From Stratiolaelaps scimitus (lineage: Eukaryota > Arthropoda > Arachnida > Mesostigmata > Laelapidae), in NCBI GenBank assembly GCA_019614645.1, contig JABWDB010000005.1:8154001-8218000 (forward strand): 64,000 nucleotides of DNA, in the 5' to 3' direction. The position numbers and the translations under genes are program-made. Of this stretch, positions 1-12,390 are shown piece after piece. The notes below the pieces were generated by a model, which was not told where the DNA came from, searched no databases, and saw nothing but the letters and a program-made list of their open reading frames with translations. Each line of letters starts with the position of its first letter. Position 1 is the stretch's first letter.

Positions 1-921
1 CTCCGCTTACGCAAAGGGTCCGTCCATCAATCGAAATCACAGCGAGCTTTTTGTATCACACAACAACAACAAACACCACAAGGTAAGCACTGATCGCTGT
101 TACACACGGACCGCCCCTCAGCAGAGATCTCGGCGTAGGAGTCAGCTGGACTGGACTCCATTTTCAATAAAGAATATTTTTGTTTCCCTGATCGACTATC
201 ACACTTTCGATTCTTTATCCTTGATTCATATTCAGGATGGATACAACGTCTACAATCGTCATTATGTACAAGCGTAGCTATGTATCATCAAGAACTCAAT
301 TTCAAAAGTCACATACATGAGCAGGGCCAGTGGTGATCACTAGTGGGTGGTGAGCTAATTATCAAATGAATCAATGGAAATTGTATGCCCTCCGCGTGAT
401 AAGAATGATAATAATAATAATATTCTCATGCTAGTAGCAAGATATAATGAACACCGATGTACTTGTATTTACAGGCATGTATGTACACGTCAGTTGAGTA
501 CAGTTTCCGTCGCCGAGTGGTGTCTGAGCGTCAAGGAGGAACCGGGCGCCGTACCGCTGATTGATTTCGCCTGTTCTCAAGACATAGTGTGTATGCAAGA
601 TATCCTCTCGGGTGCGTCGTTACGAAAAGAGTATCATAATCATGGTGAGCTGAGCCTCAGATGGGCGGGTCAACCCGCTGGGCCTTACTACTCACACAGA
701 GAGCCGAAACCAATGGAAGCTCAGTAGTTATATGTTTCCAATCATCGCTGTTTGTGTGTCCATGTGTGTGTGTGTGTGTGTGTGTAGAGGTGGGTGGATG
801 TTCGTGCTGTAGGATGGTTTCAACCTGGTTGACACTTGAAAAACAGAATAACTTGGGAATTCGTTGCACGTCTCTACTTACAGTAATGGCATTGGGAACT
901 TTGTGTAAATACTATTGCTGA
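1..921 (+). CDS. 3' end of an unidentified multi-exon gene (partial)
   Basis: Three pieces chain in one reading phase: an open segment ending at a donor (ACAAG|GTAAGC, exon end 82), an exon 475-644 between acceptor TTTACAG and donor CATG|GTGAGC, and a last exon 884-921 after a pyrimidine-rich acceptor (CTCTACTTACAG), ending TGA. The phases fit: AG joins G to give Arg, and G joins TA to give Val. The middle exon encodes a segment containing VAEWCLSVKEEPGA and DFACSQDIVCMQDIL; the last exon adds MALGTLCKYYC. All three frames are open in the edge segment, so that exon is the weakest. I do not recognise the family, and the rest of the gene lies left of the window. It would end tail-to-tail with the minus-strand gene beginning at 3.1 kb. 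Confidence 0.4.
763..785. repeat. (TG)n microsatellite
   Basis: About 11 uninterrupted TG units lie in the presumed last intron (645-883) of the left-edge gene. The similar (CA)n tract near 1.70-1.75 kb lies just upstream of a possible acceptor for the neighbouring minus-strand gene. Confidence 0.9.
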
Positions 922-993
922 TATAACTATACATGGATCGATACTCTCGAAGCCAAATCAGGCCGGCTCACTCGGTCTTTTCTCACTCTGTAC

Positions 994-1044
994 CTGTTTC
1001 GAGCTGTGGTTCATATCGGGGACCCCTAGATACGCAATGACGAT
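994..1044 (-). other. Possible 51-nt exon of unknown assignment
   Basis: A segment between a strong acceptor (TTTGTTGCAG) and a donor (AACAG|GTACAG) on the minus strand. It is exactly 17 codons in phase 0 and reads IVIAYLGVPDMNHSSKQ. It could be a terminal exon of the paralogue at 3.1-1.4 kb, but the phase predicted from exon 1391-1714 puts a stop six codons in (reading SSSLRI then TAG), so the two readings conflict. It may be a real exon used in another phase, or chance. Confidence 0.3.
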
Positions 1045-1390
1045 CTGCAACAAACAAAATAGCCCCGTGAGTTAAACGACATTAATGGCTATTTATGTTT
1101 AGTTCAGTTGGAGTACAGTGTACGAACGAGTGAGTTTATCGAACAACCGTAAAAACAAATCCACGTTACAGCTTCGAACGATAAATATATAACTGAGTAA
1201 CCCTTGTAGTGTGTGCAAACCGGTTTTAATAGGGCTTTGCACATACATATAACAATTCAGTGCCATTATATAAGGCATGCGGTTTTAGCAACAGCTGACA
1301 ATTAACTGATTATTATTGTTATAGGAGGCATCCAACTTCGAGTAACATTGGTGAACAGAAGCATGCACTACACCTCTCAGAAGTACTTAC

Positions 1391-1714
1391 GAGTAGAGTG
1401 TCCCAACGTTCGTATCAAATTTTCGATATCGAACTACTAGTGCAATTGTCCGTGCGTGGCCGCTACCAGCGGTGGGAGCCAAAGGAGGACGAATAATTTG
1501 CGGTTTCTGACTGTTCGTCTCCGGAAGCCGGGTTGTTGTACGGTAGGAGCGAAACTCCCACATGTTATCGTTGCGGCAACGGTATCCGTTACGATAGCTG
1601 TCCACCCCGTTTGCTGGGAGGCCGTGTTCCACGCGACAGGTCAAGGCCAGCTCAAATGGTCGTCTTTTTACCCGTGAGTGTATCGACTCAGTTATTTTCA
1701 CAGCACGTATGTGT
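1391..1714 (-). CDS. Possible additional 3' exon of paralogue A
   Basis: An open frame of 107 codons ending in an excellent donor (ACTC|GTAAGT). If the donor overlapping the upstream stop (AT|GTAAGG, exon end 1785) joins acceptor CACACAG at 1715, the phase is kept across a 70-nt intron and the protein continues through HIRAVKITES and RVKRRPFELALTC to FDTNVGTLYS. The acceptor has a CA-repeat rather than a pyrimidine tract, which is a weakness. No equivalent segment exists in the plus-strand paralogue, so this could be an alternative C-terminus, part of another gene, or an unused open frame. Confidence 0.35.
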
Positions 1715-1780
1715 CTGTGTGCATGTGTGTGTGTGTACGCATGTTGTATATGTGTATCAGGGTTCAGGTGACTTTGTACC

Positions 1781-3122
1781 TTACATATAACTGCCATTCC
1801 TTCGCAAAAGGACAGAATTTGGATCAGGTGACGTCTGATGTTGCTGCGGCAACGGCAGAGTGACTGGTTGCATTCCGAACGGCGATTGTAGAAACTCGCC
1901 GTATCCAGGCATCAGCTGCTGGAAGCTCTGGATCGGCAATTGCGGCATCGTTGGCATCGTTGGCATCGGTGATAACAGCATTGGCGTGATCTGCTGATAC
2001 GAGAGTTGCGACTGTCCAAACGCCATCACGGGAATCATCGGGATTACCGAGCTCTGAGGTAGGTACATTGGGAATGCTGCGCCAGAGAGGCCTGGAGGCG
2101 GCATTGGTGGCGCCGGTGGCTTCGGTCGAAAGTCGTCATACTGTTTGTCGTCGACGAGACGATTACCGGGCACATTTAGGATGTCGTTCTCGGTGTCAAC
2201 CATTTGACCTCCCAGGTCAAATTTGCCGTCGTCAGAACTACGACTACCATCATCCTGGTCGATATTGAGCTCTTGCTTAATCTCGTGCTCAGCAATGATT
2301 AGCTCGTCAGTCACGTCGATAGGCTCTTCTTTAATGGTGATATTGGCTGGCGGTGAAGGGAGCGCAGCAACAGCACCCTGCTCTCGAACGAAGCATTGCG
2401 AGCTCGCCACACGCTCCAGAGCAGCTCCGCTTGAAGCCGATGTCCCGACTCGTGGCACCAGCACATGGCTATCAGGAACAACGCTCCGTACATGAAGTGT
2501 CGCGAGGTCTGTTCCGTCCCAATGTAGATTGATCATACAGTGATCGCTGACAACGGGAAAGACCTGAAAAGATCGAGAAGAGAATGGAGGTGAGATTACA
2601 AGTCCAGTGTTGATATTCGACAATACGCAACAAGCAATTAATGACTATTGCCTTTGCAAGTAAGAACTGACACGAAATTTTTCATTTTCATTTCATTTCA
2701 TTTCATTTGAGGTTTATTTTTGGAACTGCAGTTTCACAATGCTTAAGTTCTCGCAAAAAAAAATGATAAAGGTGTGTATAAAACAAGGTCAGGATAATCT
2801 GACTTAGAACACGGTCAGGACAATCTGAAAAAAAAATAATTGTAAATACCAGGCACATCACAGTCCGGTGCGCATATTTAGTCCCCGTGACAGGAATCTG
2901 TGGCAGTCGAATGACAGCTATTGCTATAATTGCCCACTATTCAAAGTTTAAATATTGTTATACCTTTTCTTTGAGAAACGAGGCAACTGTCGCCAGGACA
3001 GCGTTCGAATCAACGGCCGTTCGGCCATCGCATGTAACGAACGCGTTTCTCGTGCCACCACTCGATGGAACCTCGTCCGGCGAAGATTCGACACTTGTCC
3101 GTGCTCGGTCAATTTCATCCAT
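1781..3122 (-). CDS. Paralogue A: nuclear-regulator-like protein with conserved N-terminal domain
   Basis: Two coding exons: 3122-2964 (53 codons, ATG preceded by acceptor TTTAG|G) and 2563-1781 (acceptor CTTTTCAG, stop TAA). The splice is in phase 0 (AAG|GTC), giving 313 residues. Residues about 26-92 form a domain almost identical in layout to the plus-strand gene at 14.0 kb: VTCDGRT, VASFLKEKVFP, INLHWDGTDLATLHV and SVVPD. The rest is low-complexity and rich in Pro and Met (PPAPPMPPPG, MPTMPTMPQ), with two SUMO-type sites (IKEE, IKQE) and a shared IPMIPVM block. This resembles a transcriptional regulator, which is inference; I do not recognise the family. A donor (AT|GTAAGG) overlaps the stop, so splicing to 1714-1391 could replace the C-terminus. 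A SINE tail sits in the intron. Confidence 0.75.
1943..1970 (-). repeat. Three-copy 9-bp tandem repeat inside paralogue A
   Basis: GGCATCGTT-like units repeat about three times on the plus strand. On the coding strand they give the PTMPTMPQ run. The unit length is a multiple of three, so copy changes would not shift the frame. Confidence 0.7.
2681..2765 (+). mobile_element. SINE 3' module with (TTCAT)n prefix
   Basis: A (TTCAT)n run is followed by TTTATTTTTGGAACTGCAG, TGCTTAAGTTCTCGC and an A9 tail. The same module occurs reverse-complemented at 57.9 kb and in the complete-looking SINE at 25.0 kb. This copy lies in the intron of paralogue A (2564-2963) and has no visible tRNA-like head, so it is either 5'-truncated or decayed. 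Confidence 0.7.
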
Positions 3123-5244
3123 CCTAAACATAGCAACACAAGCGAAAGCCAAAAATAAGGGTAAATTCTCTTAAGAAAACCTGCGACTTGACCAGTAACG
3201 ACAACAACAATTAATAGAGGAATATGCGTATTATATCGTAGCGATAAACGATGGTCTGAAGTCCGCTGGATAACGTTTGTAGGTTCTTGGCGCAATATCG
3301 TTTCTTTCTCGTTGGTGGCTAGCCTCCAGCCCTTCTTCCGCTGGGACATTTCATCCTCGTGGCGTTTCTACCAGAAATATTGGGAGGAAAAATACGTCTC
3401 ATAGAGGCCGCGGCAAGATGTAAGCCAGCAGTATTCGATATCCTATCGAAGCTGTAGCCGTAAATAGCGCCAACGTTGCCATCTGTACCACTACTACGGG
3501 AACGGGTGCAATATTACCCTATTCCCCATAGTCACTATTCACCTGTTAAAGATATGCCTAGAACGACGAAAATTCGAGAAAGCGAATCAGCCTGATCATT
3601 CGCAACATACAGATCTTGGTTGTGGCACCATTCTGGAAATGTCAACTACTTGTAGCCAGCTAGAATAACGAAGGTTGGTAGAAGTTGGAACAAATAAAAA
3701 ATAAAGCTCTGTGGTGGTTGTTTTCTGCAGAGGTTCTGTAGTAGACGTCCAATTTTCTCAAAAGTAAATCTACCTCAATCACCCATAAGGCTGGTACTCC
3801 ATGACACGAACCAAAGGACAGCCCTACCCTCTCCAGCTCGATCATCACTTCCATTTCAGCGAGCCAATTTTTTATAATCAAACAAGAGACTAGGGGCGTT
3901 GCAGCATGCGTGTGACAGACAAGAACAAGTCGACTAATAAAAAGTCTGTCTATTTCTGGGGTCTAGCACAATTTATACGACAAATATGAGTAGTTTACAT
4001 ATAGCGAGCTCATTCAAACTGTTTTGAAGTCTAATTTCATGAACCACACAGTGCTGAATGGACAGCTTGTCACACGAATGACAATGTGAGATGAACCCCT
4101 GAAATGCACTATATTTGAAACCTATTCTCGATCATTATGAGTCATATTGCTCCCTGTGACTGTATCTCTGTGCGGTTTAACAGAACAAACCAATATCAAT
4201 GTTGCTCATATTCGAGCATTTGACGCATTGTTTACCCACCTAATCGTTACATCGTACTCATGTGATTTGCATCCCGTTTGAATCACGCTCGAGCGCCGAC
4301 AATCCGCCAAATTAGACAACAGCCAAATGTGGGGCGTCTGGGCGAAGCGTCGCGTCAGCGACTCGAACCGCCTAGCGGACGCGAGCTCGAACGGTCAAAA
4401 GGAGACCTTGCCGCCTCGTCAGATCGAGGCCGTAAAATATCATTGTAGACAACAATGACACAGAAATCGAAGCCGGGAGGCTTCGTCACACAGTGTGTGT
4501 ATGGGACGGCCATACCGCATTGTGTTCCTCGTTCGCAGAGAGAAAGGCCCAGATGACATTGTCAAGGTGTTCGCTGACGGTTGTCAGTGAAACCTCAAGC
4601 GCCAAACTATGTGATGACAGCATACTCAACACAAATACAGACTCACCGAGCTCAACCTGCTCTACACAATAATACAGCAACACCGTGTACACACCAGAAC
4701 GCGGCTAGATTATTGGCGTGTTTGTTTAGGCCCTCCGAGTGCTGAGAAACACAGCACCGAACACAACCTCCGAATGGTGGACGGTCGATTCAGGGGAGGC
4801 CGAACGCATTTGGGTCGTTGAGGTTGGCGGAGAGCTTCCCGACTCAGAGGCGACATTGATTAATCAGAACCTGCGGAACTGTCCGCGTATCGGATTGCTT
4901 CAGTATCAGACATCCACCCACACAAGCACTGATCGTGGGGCCGTACAACCGAAAACCAAAATGCCGCCAGCCCTGCCCGTCCATCCGGGGAGGAAGACCG
5001 CTCCGCACCTCGGCCAGACAGGTCGTTAACAGACGAACTCACTAACACCGGGGTCGATTCAACCACTGACCTCAAGAAGGAACTGCGCAGAAGAGATCCG
5101 ATCAGGAGTGCTCCATTTCGCTGAATAGGGAATCGCTCAAGTCTGGAAGAGTCCGTTCCTGTGGTCTATTGTGACAATTGACTAGGGAGACTGTGCAGTC
5201 TTTGTCAACGCTGCATTCTGCTCATGGTGGTGTTGTTATTAGCC

Positions 5245-5286
5245 GCTGCTACTGCCGCCGTCGCCGCCGTCGCCGCCACCGCCGCT
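5245..5286. repeat. GCC/GTC trinucleotide repeat
   Basis: An interrupted run of GCC and GTC triplets inside a CpG-rich stretch. It sits about 2.1 kb upstream of the first coding exon of the minus-strand paralogue, a place where 5' UTR triplet repeats are common. Confidence 0.7.
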
Positions 5287-8200
5287 GGGTGTGCGCCTGT
5301 CTGTGTGTCTGCAATATGCGTATCTCTTAAACGACAACGAAGGAGAGCTGACTCGTCCGAACCTGGTTAGATGCCAACCCAACGGCATCATATTTGTATT
5401 TAATAAAGGCAAATTATGCTGGAATGTAACTGCTTTATCGATATACTTCCGAATCATCTACAAACGACTAGATTGTACGTCAGTGAGGTCGAACTGTGGC
5501 ATGTTTTTCGAAGAAGGATCGAGAATTTCAACGTTTTCAACTCGACATAGTCTATACACAACGTCTATTGGTTCATATCTAGTAGCAGCCGTCACAGTAG
5601 CCTACATGGACACGAATATAGTGTTCTCGCTTGGATCGTAACTGAGCGGCAGAACGCCGAGAAACTAACATTGTCCACATAAGTTCGGCCCAAATGCGCG
5701 CCATTTTCACATTAAAACTATTTTCGAATCTTAATCATATGTACTTTTTTTTCATTTGTATATAATCATAGTATTACTACCTTGTAACCGTGCTCAAATA
5801 CCTTTCCATTCAGCCAAAACGAGAGGGAGGCGAACGACTTTGCAGTACTAAATGATGAAAAATGTGCAAAGTAAAACTTAAAATCATAATCCTTAATGAC
5901 GCCCTAGTTTCGCCAATAAAGTTAACGCAGTAGAAGTGGCATGTGGAAGTAGTGATGCAGTTCGTTTACAGGACTCTTCGTAGATAACAAATACTCGTTA
6001 GCGACTCTCTTGTAGTTGGCTTCGAAAAACATTGAAATTTCCAATTATACTAGTCAAATTATTAATAGCTTCCGTGTCTCATTGTCTCACTAGCCATGTA
6101 ATTTTTCATCCGCTCTTAATAGCTATGGAAGTCATCGCTAGGTTTTAGTTTTTTGAGAGAATAGTACATGGAACCTTTTTTTAGTATCAGCAACTGGAGC
6201 CTACTGGCTCAATGCAACTCACGGTGCTGTCTATTTTAGTGAGAATAAGTGTAAGATACGGCGTAAATTTGAGCCTCCTACGAGAACAATCGAAATCGAT
6301 GACTTTAAAATGATCTCTCTCTCTCTCTATGTGACACCTCAATACTATACCGCGGAGTACAACGTACTGCTTCATAAAGAGATTCGTGATTATGGAACCA
6401 TGATTTCAGTTTTCCTGCGGTGCAGTAGTCTCCATCGAACACTTCGGGGTCGGGACCGGCACATGTTGGAGAACGTATTACCATTGTGAACGTTGAGCAC
6501 CATTAAAATCTGGAGCCTTTTAAGCTTCTTCTGGAGCCGAAATGCATCGGGAATTTCATAAGTTTTCGTTTTTTTTCCGTTACACTATTCGATCAGCCAT
6601 GCAAAGCCAGCGTTCGACTTCGACCTCTCCTAACAACCGTGACACATCCAAACAACAATTTTTTCTATTAGCATGCCAACACCCCCCTTTTAATAAAAAA
6701 AAAACAAAAAAAAACAAATTTTTCTAGGTGCTTGTATCGGTCAAGTCTGCGTTTCAGTGCCCAACAAGCACTTGGCCTGAGAGCCTGGTGAATCTGGTTC
6801 AACAATAGCTCAAATCACAAGTAGAACATAAATGAGTGTTCCCCATCTCATGCACCGCCAATGGTATTTCCACCGGAGGCACATTCTCGTTATTTCATAA
6901 CTGCACTTGTACCTTACGCAAACCTGCTATCTATAAATGAGCACGCTGTATAAGAGGGCCACTTAAGCTCTCCAATAGAATGGCTGTTCTCTGAGTGAGA
7001 ATTCATTGCACCACTGTAATGTATGAGGTGGCGAGCGGATTGGGAAAATGTTTGCTTTCTAAGAAACACGTTTGATAAAAATGACCCGGCAGCTTCCCAA
7101 GGCGTCACTCTTGTTTGCCGTCCGTCTCCGGATTCCGATTGTTCTTCTGTTGCACCTAGTTCTTAGGCTTAGCCTATAGCTCTGAATATTTTATTTAGCA
7201 GAAAAATCATATACCAAACAATGGGTGAAGCTATAAGCCATTTAAGACGGTGGATTAGACCTTGACAACTCAATGAATTTAATAAGTGCAATAATAATTT
7301 AATAATTTAATAATAAGTGCATAATTCAGCGGCAGATGCAGTGATCAAGAGAGCGATAGAATTCACAGTATGCTACGGAGGCTTAACGTGGTTGAGGAGA
7401 CACAGGGGATACTGGAACTCCGCTTCGCAGTACGCTCATATTTTTGAGTGACTGAGTTTCTGACCATGGATGTCTAGTGCTGTGAGCTAGCGCAGTGCCA
7501 ATATCAGCGATTGCCTTAAGAAACTTCAGTCTAGTAATACATTTCGGCGGATTCACCAAGAACATAAAGATTATTTATTACCGTATGAGAAAGCATGTGG
7601 AGTTGCTCGTGGATAGATGTTCAGTAGGAATGAATGGTATATAATCGTCTCTCAGTTTTGACACTAGATCATTATTGACGTTGTACAGGCTTCGTTTTGT
7701 ACAGAACCAGGAAGTTCGTCAGAAGCCTAAAAACCAACAATAGCTCATATACACTTGAGCACACACAATTCTACTTTTTTTATTATTATGCATGTTACCT
7801 AGCTGACACGATCATCTCGAACCACACTTCTTTATGAAGCGATGTTAACCGAATTTCTCGGCCCAACCAGCAGCGTTTGCTTGTCGCCAAGGTATCTACG
7901 GCGCTCGAGAGCGACGGGTTTCTTCACCGGCAGCGTGGCTTCATGTTCAGTAGCGTGTTATCTAACCGGAGAAGACGTCCACGTACATCATATCCTCCTT
8001 GCTCACTACGTGAAATTTTGTCAAGTCCCTCTGTTTGCACTTAACGCTTTCTGCTCCGCGCACCAAATGCAAATGTAATATTTATGCTAGAACATTTATA
8101 GAACAAACAGTGGCGCCAATACGCCTCGCTGACATTTGTCATAGAGGTCTATCAACCATTTGGTGAAAATTCTTGCCGCAGCGACACCAGCCTCAAATGC

Positions 8201-10070
8201 AAGGCGCTACGATGATGGCCCAATAAATATAGCTATGCTTCAACATGCGTAAATATCCTAGCTATGTATTTACGTATCGGTGAAGGTTTCGACAGTGGTA
8301 CAGCGGGGCTCGCGTGATTGGTGGACAATATTCATCCTCATCGGGACTTCGAGCATCTAAAAAACGGAAATGAACGTTAAAACAGAATATCAATGCTATA
8401 CGTTGTATCAGAGGGTAGTAGAAATACATAGAGCAGGAATAACGCAAACTCAATACCATAAAACTACTAGAGAATTACTGAGGGCGTCTTCACTCCTAAA
8501 AAGTCTATGGGTTTACAGGAGTCTCTAAAAACGATATGGAGTGTTTTCAGCTGTATTGTCAGGTAGGCCCAGATCATTACGAAACCACCCCCTATTTCGG
8601 CCGTTGAAAGCGTATGAACTCACGTACAATGATTTTCAATTTTGCAGCAAGTATTCGGCAAGACCACGTGTACTACATGCAATACACTACAGGCTGTGCG
8701 TCCGACTAGCCCTTGAGAGCCACAACGTGAACGTTGAAATGAATAGATTGTCTCGTGACTTTAATGCAAAACTCGCTTTCGGATGATGGTCCCACAATTT
8801 CCAGACGTTGTCCGAACGGCCTCCTCTCTTCAAAGGAGTCGAACTAGTGGAAAATTATGACGACGAAAGAACTTCCACTACCATGGTGCTGGTAGTCGCG
8901 AAGCCTAACTTTGTCTTGTATCACTGGATAACCCTAGTAGTATTCACACACTGAAAAACAAAGAGCACTAAGGAGTACACCAGGTATATTAAATTTTCAC
9001 TAGCTGTCAAAACTATCCCGATTATCATGATCATCGGCGATCACAGTCTCCGCGCCGCCTTTAAATCGTACTACGAGAGCAACACCAGCCGAGAACCGAG
9101 TGCTGGTGCTACGAGTGTGAAATTCTTGAGTCACGAACCCCCAAGCTTAGAGTAGGCCCCTCTTCCACAGAAAACAAATTGCAGTCTTGTCCCAATACTA
9201 GAGAAATCATCCGGACCGGCTGTGTAGCGAAACTAGCAGGTTATTGTTGATGAACTACCACACTGCAGTATCTACCTGATCGCATGACTCGATGAAAAAC
9301 AACAGCTATAACAAAATAACAACTGATCTCGGTAACTTAATGGATACGTGAAATAACTGCAATCATTCATTGGGTTGACGATCCGTGTTATATTCCTCAT
9401 GTCGGTTCTGAATGTGACTTTAGAGACATGATCAGCAGTGGATACGAAAAAAGCCCAGTTTTTTTCTGGTGTACGATAAGTGGTTGTTTTGATTTCTGTA
9501 TCCGACTATTTATTTCCTCGAGCAAGTTTCACATCACTTGAAAAAATGCCAAATTTCCAATTTTGTTAGTGCACGGACCCACGTAGCGTCTCGAAACTAC
9601 ACAGGTAGGTTTGGCTGCATTACAAACCGCGGACCTCACTGATATCATTCGTTCAGTTTGTTCAGGGAAATTTGTTACTTGTGACGACCCCAATAACTCA
9701 TAGTAGACCGGTAGCTGGTTTGTACTTCGTTCTAGTGGTTCCCTATCCAGGGTATTTAGGTAATTTTCATCTGCTCGACTTCCTGCAGTGGGAACGAAGT
9801 GCAACCCGTAGGGTTTACATTGTGAAGTTCCATCTGTGCGCGAACAGCTTTCTCTAACCCGCTGACGCAGATCTCCCTGTTCCAGGCAACCTTCGACAAC
9901 ACGACAGTAAGTCGTACTGAACGAAGTTACAGCTGTATATAATTGTAGTAATTTTTTAGATAAATCTTAGGAGACGTTGAGTGGCAGGTAATATATGATA
10001 CAAAGAGGTTTGAAGGGCCGGCAAGGTCAATAGATCTTTGGCAATAGATAGACAATTGCGTAAGTAATAG

Positions 10071-10262
10071 CCCTTTGTTATTGCTTTCGACTACGATGTC
10101 ATTCTAACCGAAACCAACATCTACGATCTTGAATGGGCTCGACTATTCATTCGTAACCGCTTAAATGTCGATCTAACAATGGAACTCGATCCTGAGAACA
10201 TATACCGTATCATGGCCGTACATCTCCTCAGTCGACTTGCAATTGAACGAGCAAACCAGTGA
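10071..10262 (+). CDS. Orphan coding-like open frame (exon or pseudogene remnant)
   Basis: Sixty-three codons open from an acceptor-like TAATAG to TGA, without an ATG at the start. The translation looks like a folded protein, mixing acidic, aromatic and hydrophobic residues: FDYDVILTETNIYDLEW, ARLFIRNRLNVDL, ELDPENIYRIMAVHLLSRLA. A donor-like CCA|GTGAGA overlaps the end. A second coding-like stretch follows at about 10.31-10.45 kb, with TAATTTAATAAAA (AATAAA) near 10.45 kb. I do not recognise the family. It may be the terminal exon of an undetected plus-strand gene or a decayed gene or transposon fragment. Confidence 0.35.
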   Translation, partial: PFVIAFDYDVILTETNIYDLEWARLFIRNRLNVDLTMELDPENIYRIMAVHLLSRLAIERANQ

Positions 10263-11799
10263 GACTACATAACTTTTCTACATACACTATGCCTGCTACA
10301 ATAGCCATTCGTCGACATAACGAAGTCAGCCCGAATATATTGGTTCAAAGACTACAATACAAACCTTAACCCGAATGTCAAATCCAGAGAAATTGTGTTC
10401 GGAACAATTACTTCCAAAATGACAGCATGCCTTCTATATAAGTAATTTAATAAAACCATCACGGTACTCAATAGCAATTACTATCCGACTTTCGCCTGCG
10501 AGGCAGTCAATATTCGTGCTCTCCAAAGGTAAGGGTCGCGTGTCAAATTGCTAAACTAAATGACGGATCACAGTGCTAACGACGCTCAACTAATGACATG
10601 TAGCGATGTCTAACAGAAAAGAGACACTTTGGGCATTCTGCACAATTTATTACATGAAGGAAATTTACATCTTTGCGAAATATAACCAGCGTCCCATAGG
10701 ATGCATTAAATGTGAACTTGGCTTTTACGACATAGCTCGCCGCTAGGTCATACAACACAGGACACCGTAGAATAGCTGACCTCTATTCTATGTTTGTCTG
10801 TATACTATCTACGTAAGGAAAATTACCACAACTTTCACCAAAAAAGCTACTTGCTACATCTCGGATATTTTTGGCGACTTGAGAATTGAAGAACTTCATT
10901 CATTATATGAAATGTGTCATATACATACGTTTATATATAAGCAAGCGTTACCCAGCAACTGCGTCCCGTTTGTACGCCATGTTGCAGCGATAACTTAGCC
11001 GGCGACAAGTTCTGCGTGAACTACTGACATTGATGGATCATGTCACGTCAAATTAGCGAGCCTTATGTGCAGTTGCTCGTGCCTGGCCCATCAGCTGAAA
11101 ACGAGGAGATTATCAATATCACATGTTTGGTTATTATTATTATCATTATCTTGTCATAGTCTGTATTGGGTAATAAATTCTCGTTCTAAGTTCATCAGAC
11201 ACACACACACACAAACATATTTATTGTCAGTTCCTGTTTATTACTATAAACACAAGCCACATATGCACCTACGCAGATGTGGCTCACAGTATTGTGATTG
11301 CGGTTCGATTTTTGATCGCTGCGACAAAAATAAGCCATAAACTACATATTCTCGTTTAGAAAGTGTTCACTAGCGAGCAAACTCAGCCCACCCATCGCGA
11401 ATCTCTGGTCGAAAGACTATGCAATATTGTATTGGGCTAATCGACATCGTAGTGAGATAGGCATATATGAGGCAAGCAAACAATTATATTCCAACGCATT
11501 AATAGCCTGACTCCAATCACATCACAACACAATCACCATTATTCTGTCAGCATTACTGTAATTGTAGTTCTGTCAATAAACGGTCACCGCTTATATTTTA
11601 TTGTATCACAAGTGTCTCCTCCAACGGCAAATTCACTCAAGTATTTTCAAGGAGTATTCGTACTGTTGTTGCTGCTGCTGCTGCCCGATCAATTTCTACT
11701 ACACAATATACATCTCTGTACAGAGTTTCCAGAGCAGTTCGCACTTCCAAGCATGCTTCAAACAGCTACACGCATGAAACATCAACTAGAGTTAACTTA

Positions 11800-12390
11800 A
11801 AAATAAATGACTAAATCACTTGGGTGGGTTGGCATCTAACCGGAATCCCAAGTCCGCGTGTCCCAGTAACTGCTCAGATTACCCCAAGTTCTAACACTGG
11901 CCGCTCTCGCTGCCGCCGCCGCTGCTACCACTCTCACAATAAGCTCACATCTCAGCAGACAATCAGTCAGAGCGCCGACGACGGATACACGGACCTTTGT
12001 GGAGCTCCGGAAGAAGTAGCAAGAGCAGCAAGATGCTTGTTGCATCGGCTAGAACCTGAATGAGGGCCTCCCCGACAGTAGCACCGAACGCCTGTCCAGG
12101 TCATGCGCCCCCTCCGGTCTCGTCAAAAAGCCGAGCTGAGCTTCTGCTGCTGCTGCTGCTGCTGCTGCCGTTTCTGATGCTGTTGATGCTAATCGGTCCG
12201 CGCTTCGTCGTAAACCCCGCCGCCGCCGCCTTGAGTCTCACCAAACACCACAAGCGCCACAGCTTAGTGCTGGCGGTCGACACAGGTCAGGTAGCTCTCC
12301 AGGCAGCGAAAAGCCCCCTCCTCGCCTCAGCGTCGAGCGGTCGGACCTTTTTGGCTAAGTTTAGCCAAATTGGCCGACGAGTTCAAACTG
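11800..12390 (+). promoter_or_regulatory. Candidate 5' region and untranslated exon of paralogue B
   Basis: A CpG-richer stretch with (CTG)n at about 12.14-12.17 kb ends in a near-perfect donor (AACTG|GTAAGTATT, exon end 12390). Its natural partner is the acceptor at 13982 immediately before the ATG of the plus-strand paralogue. The frame is open across the stretch, but the paralogue on the other strand has a different phase before its own ATG, which argues that this exon is non-coding. No TATA box was identified. Confidence 0.35.
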
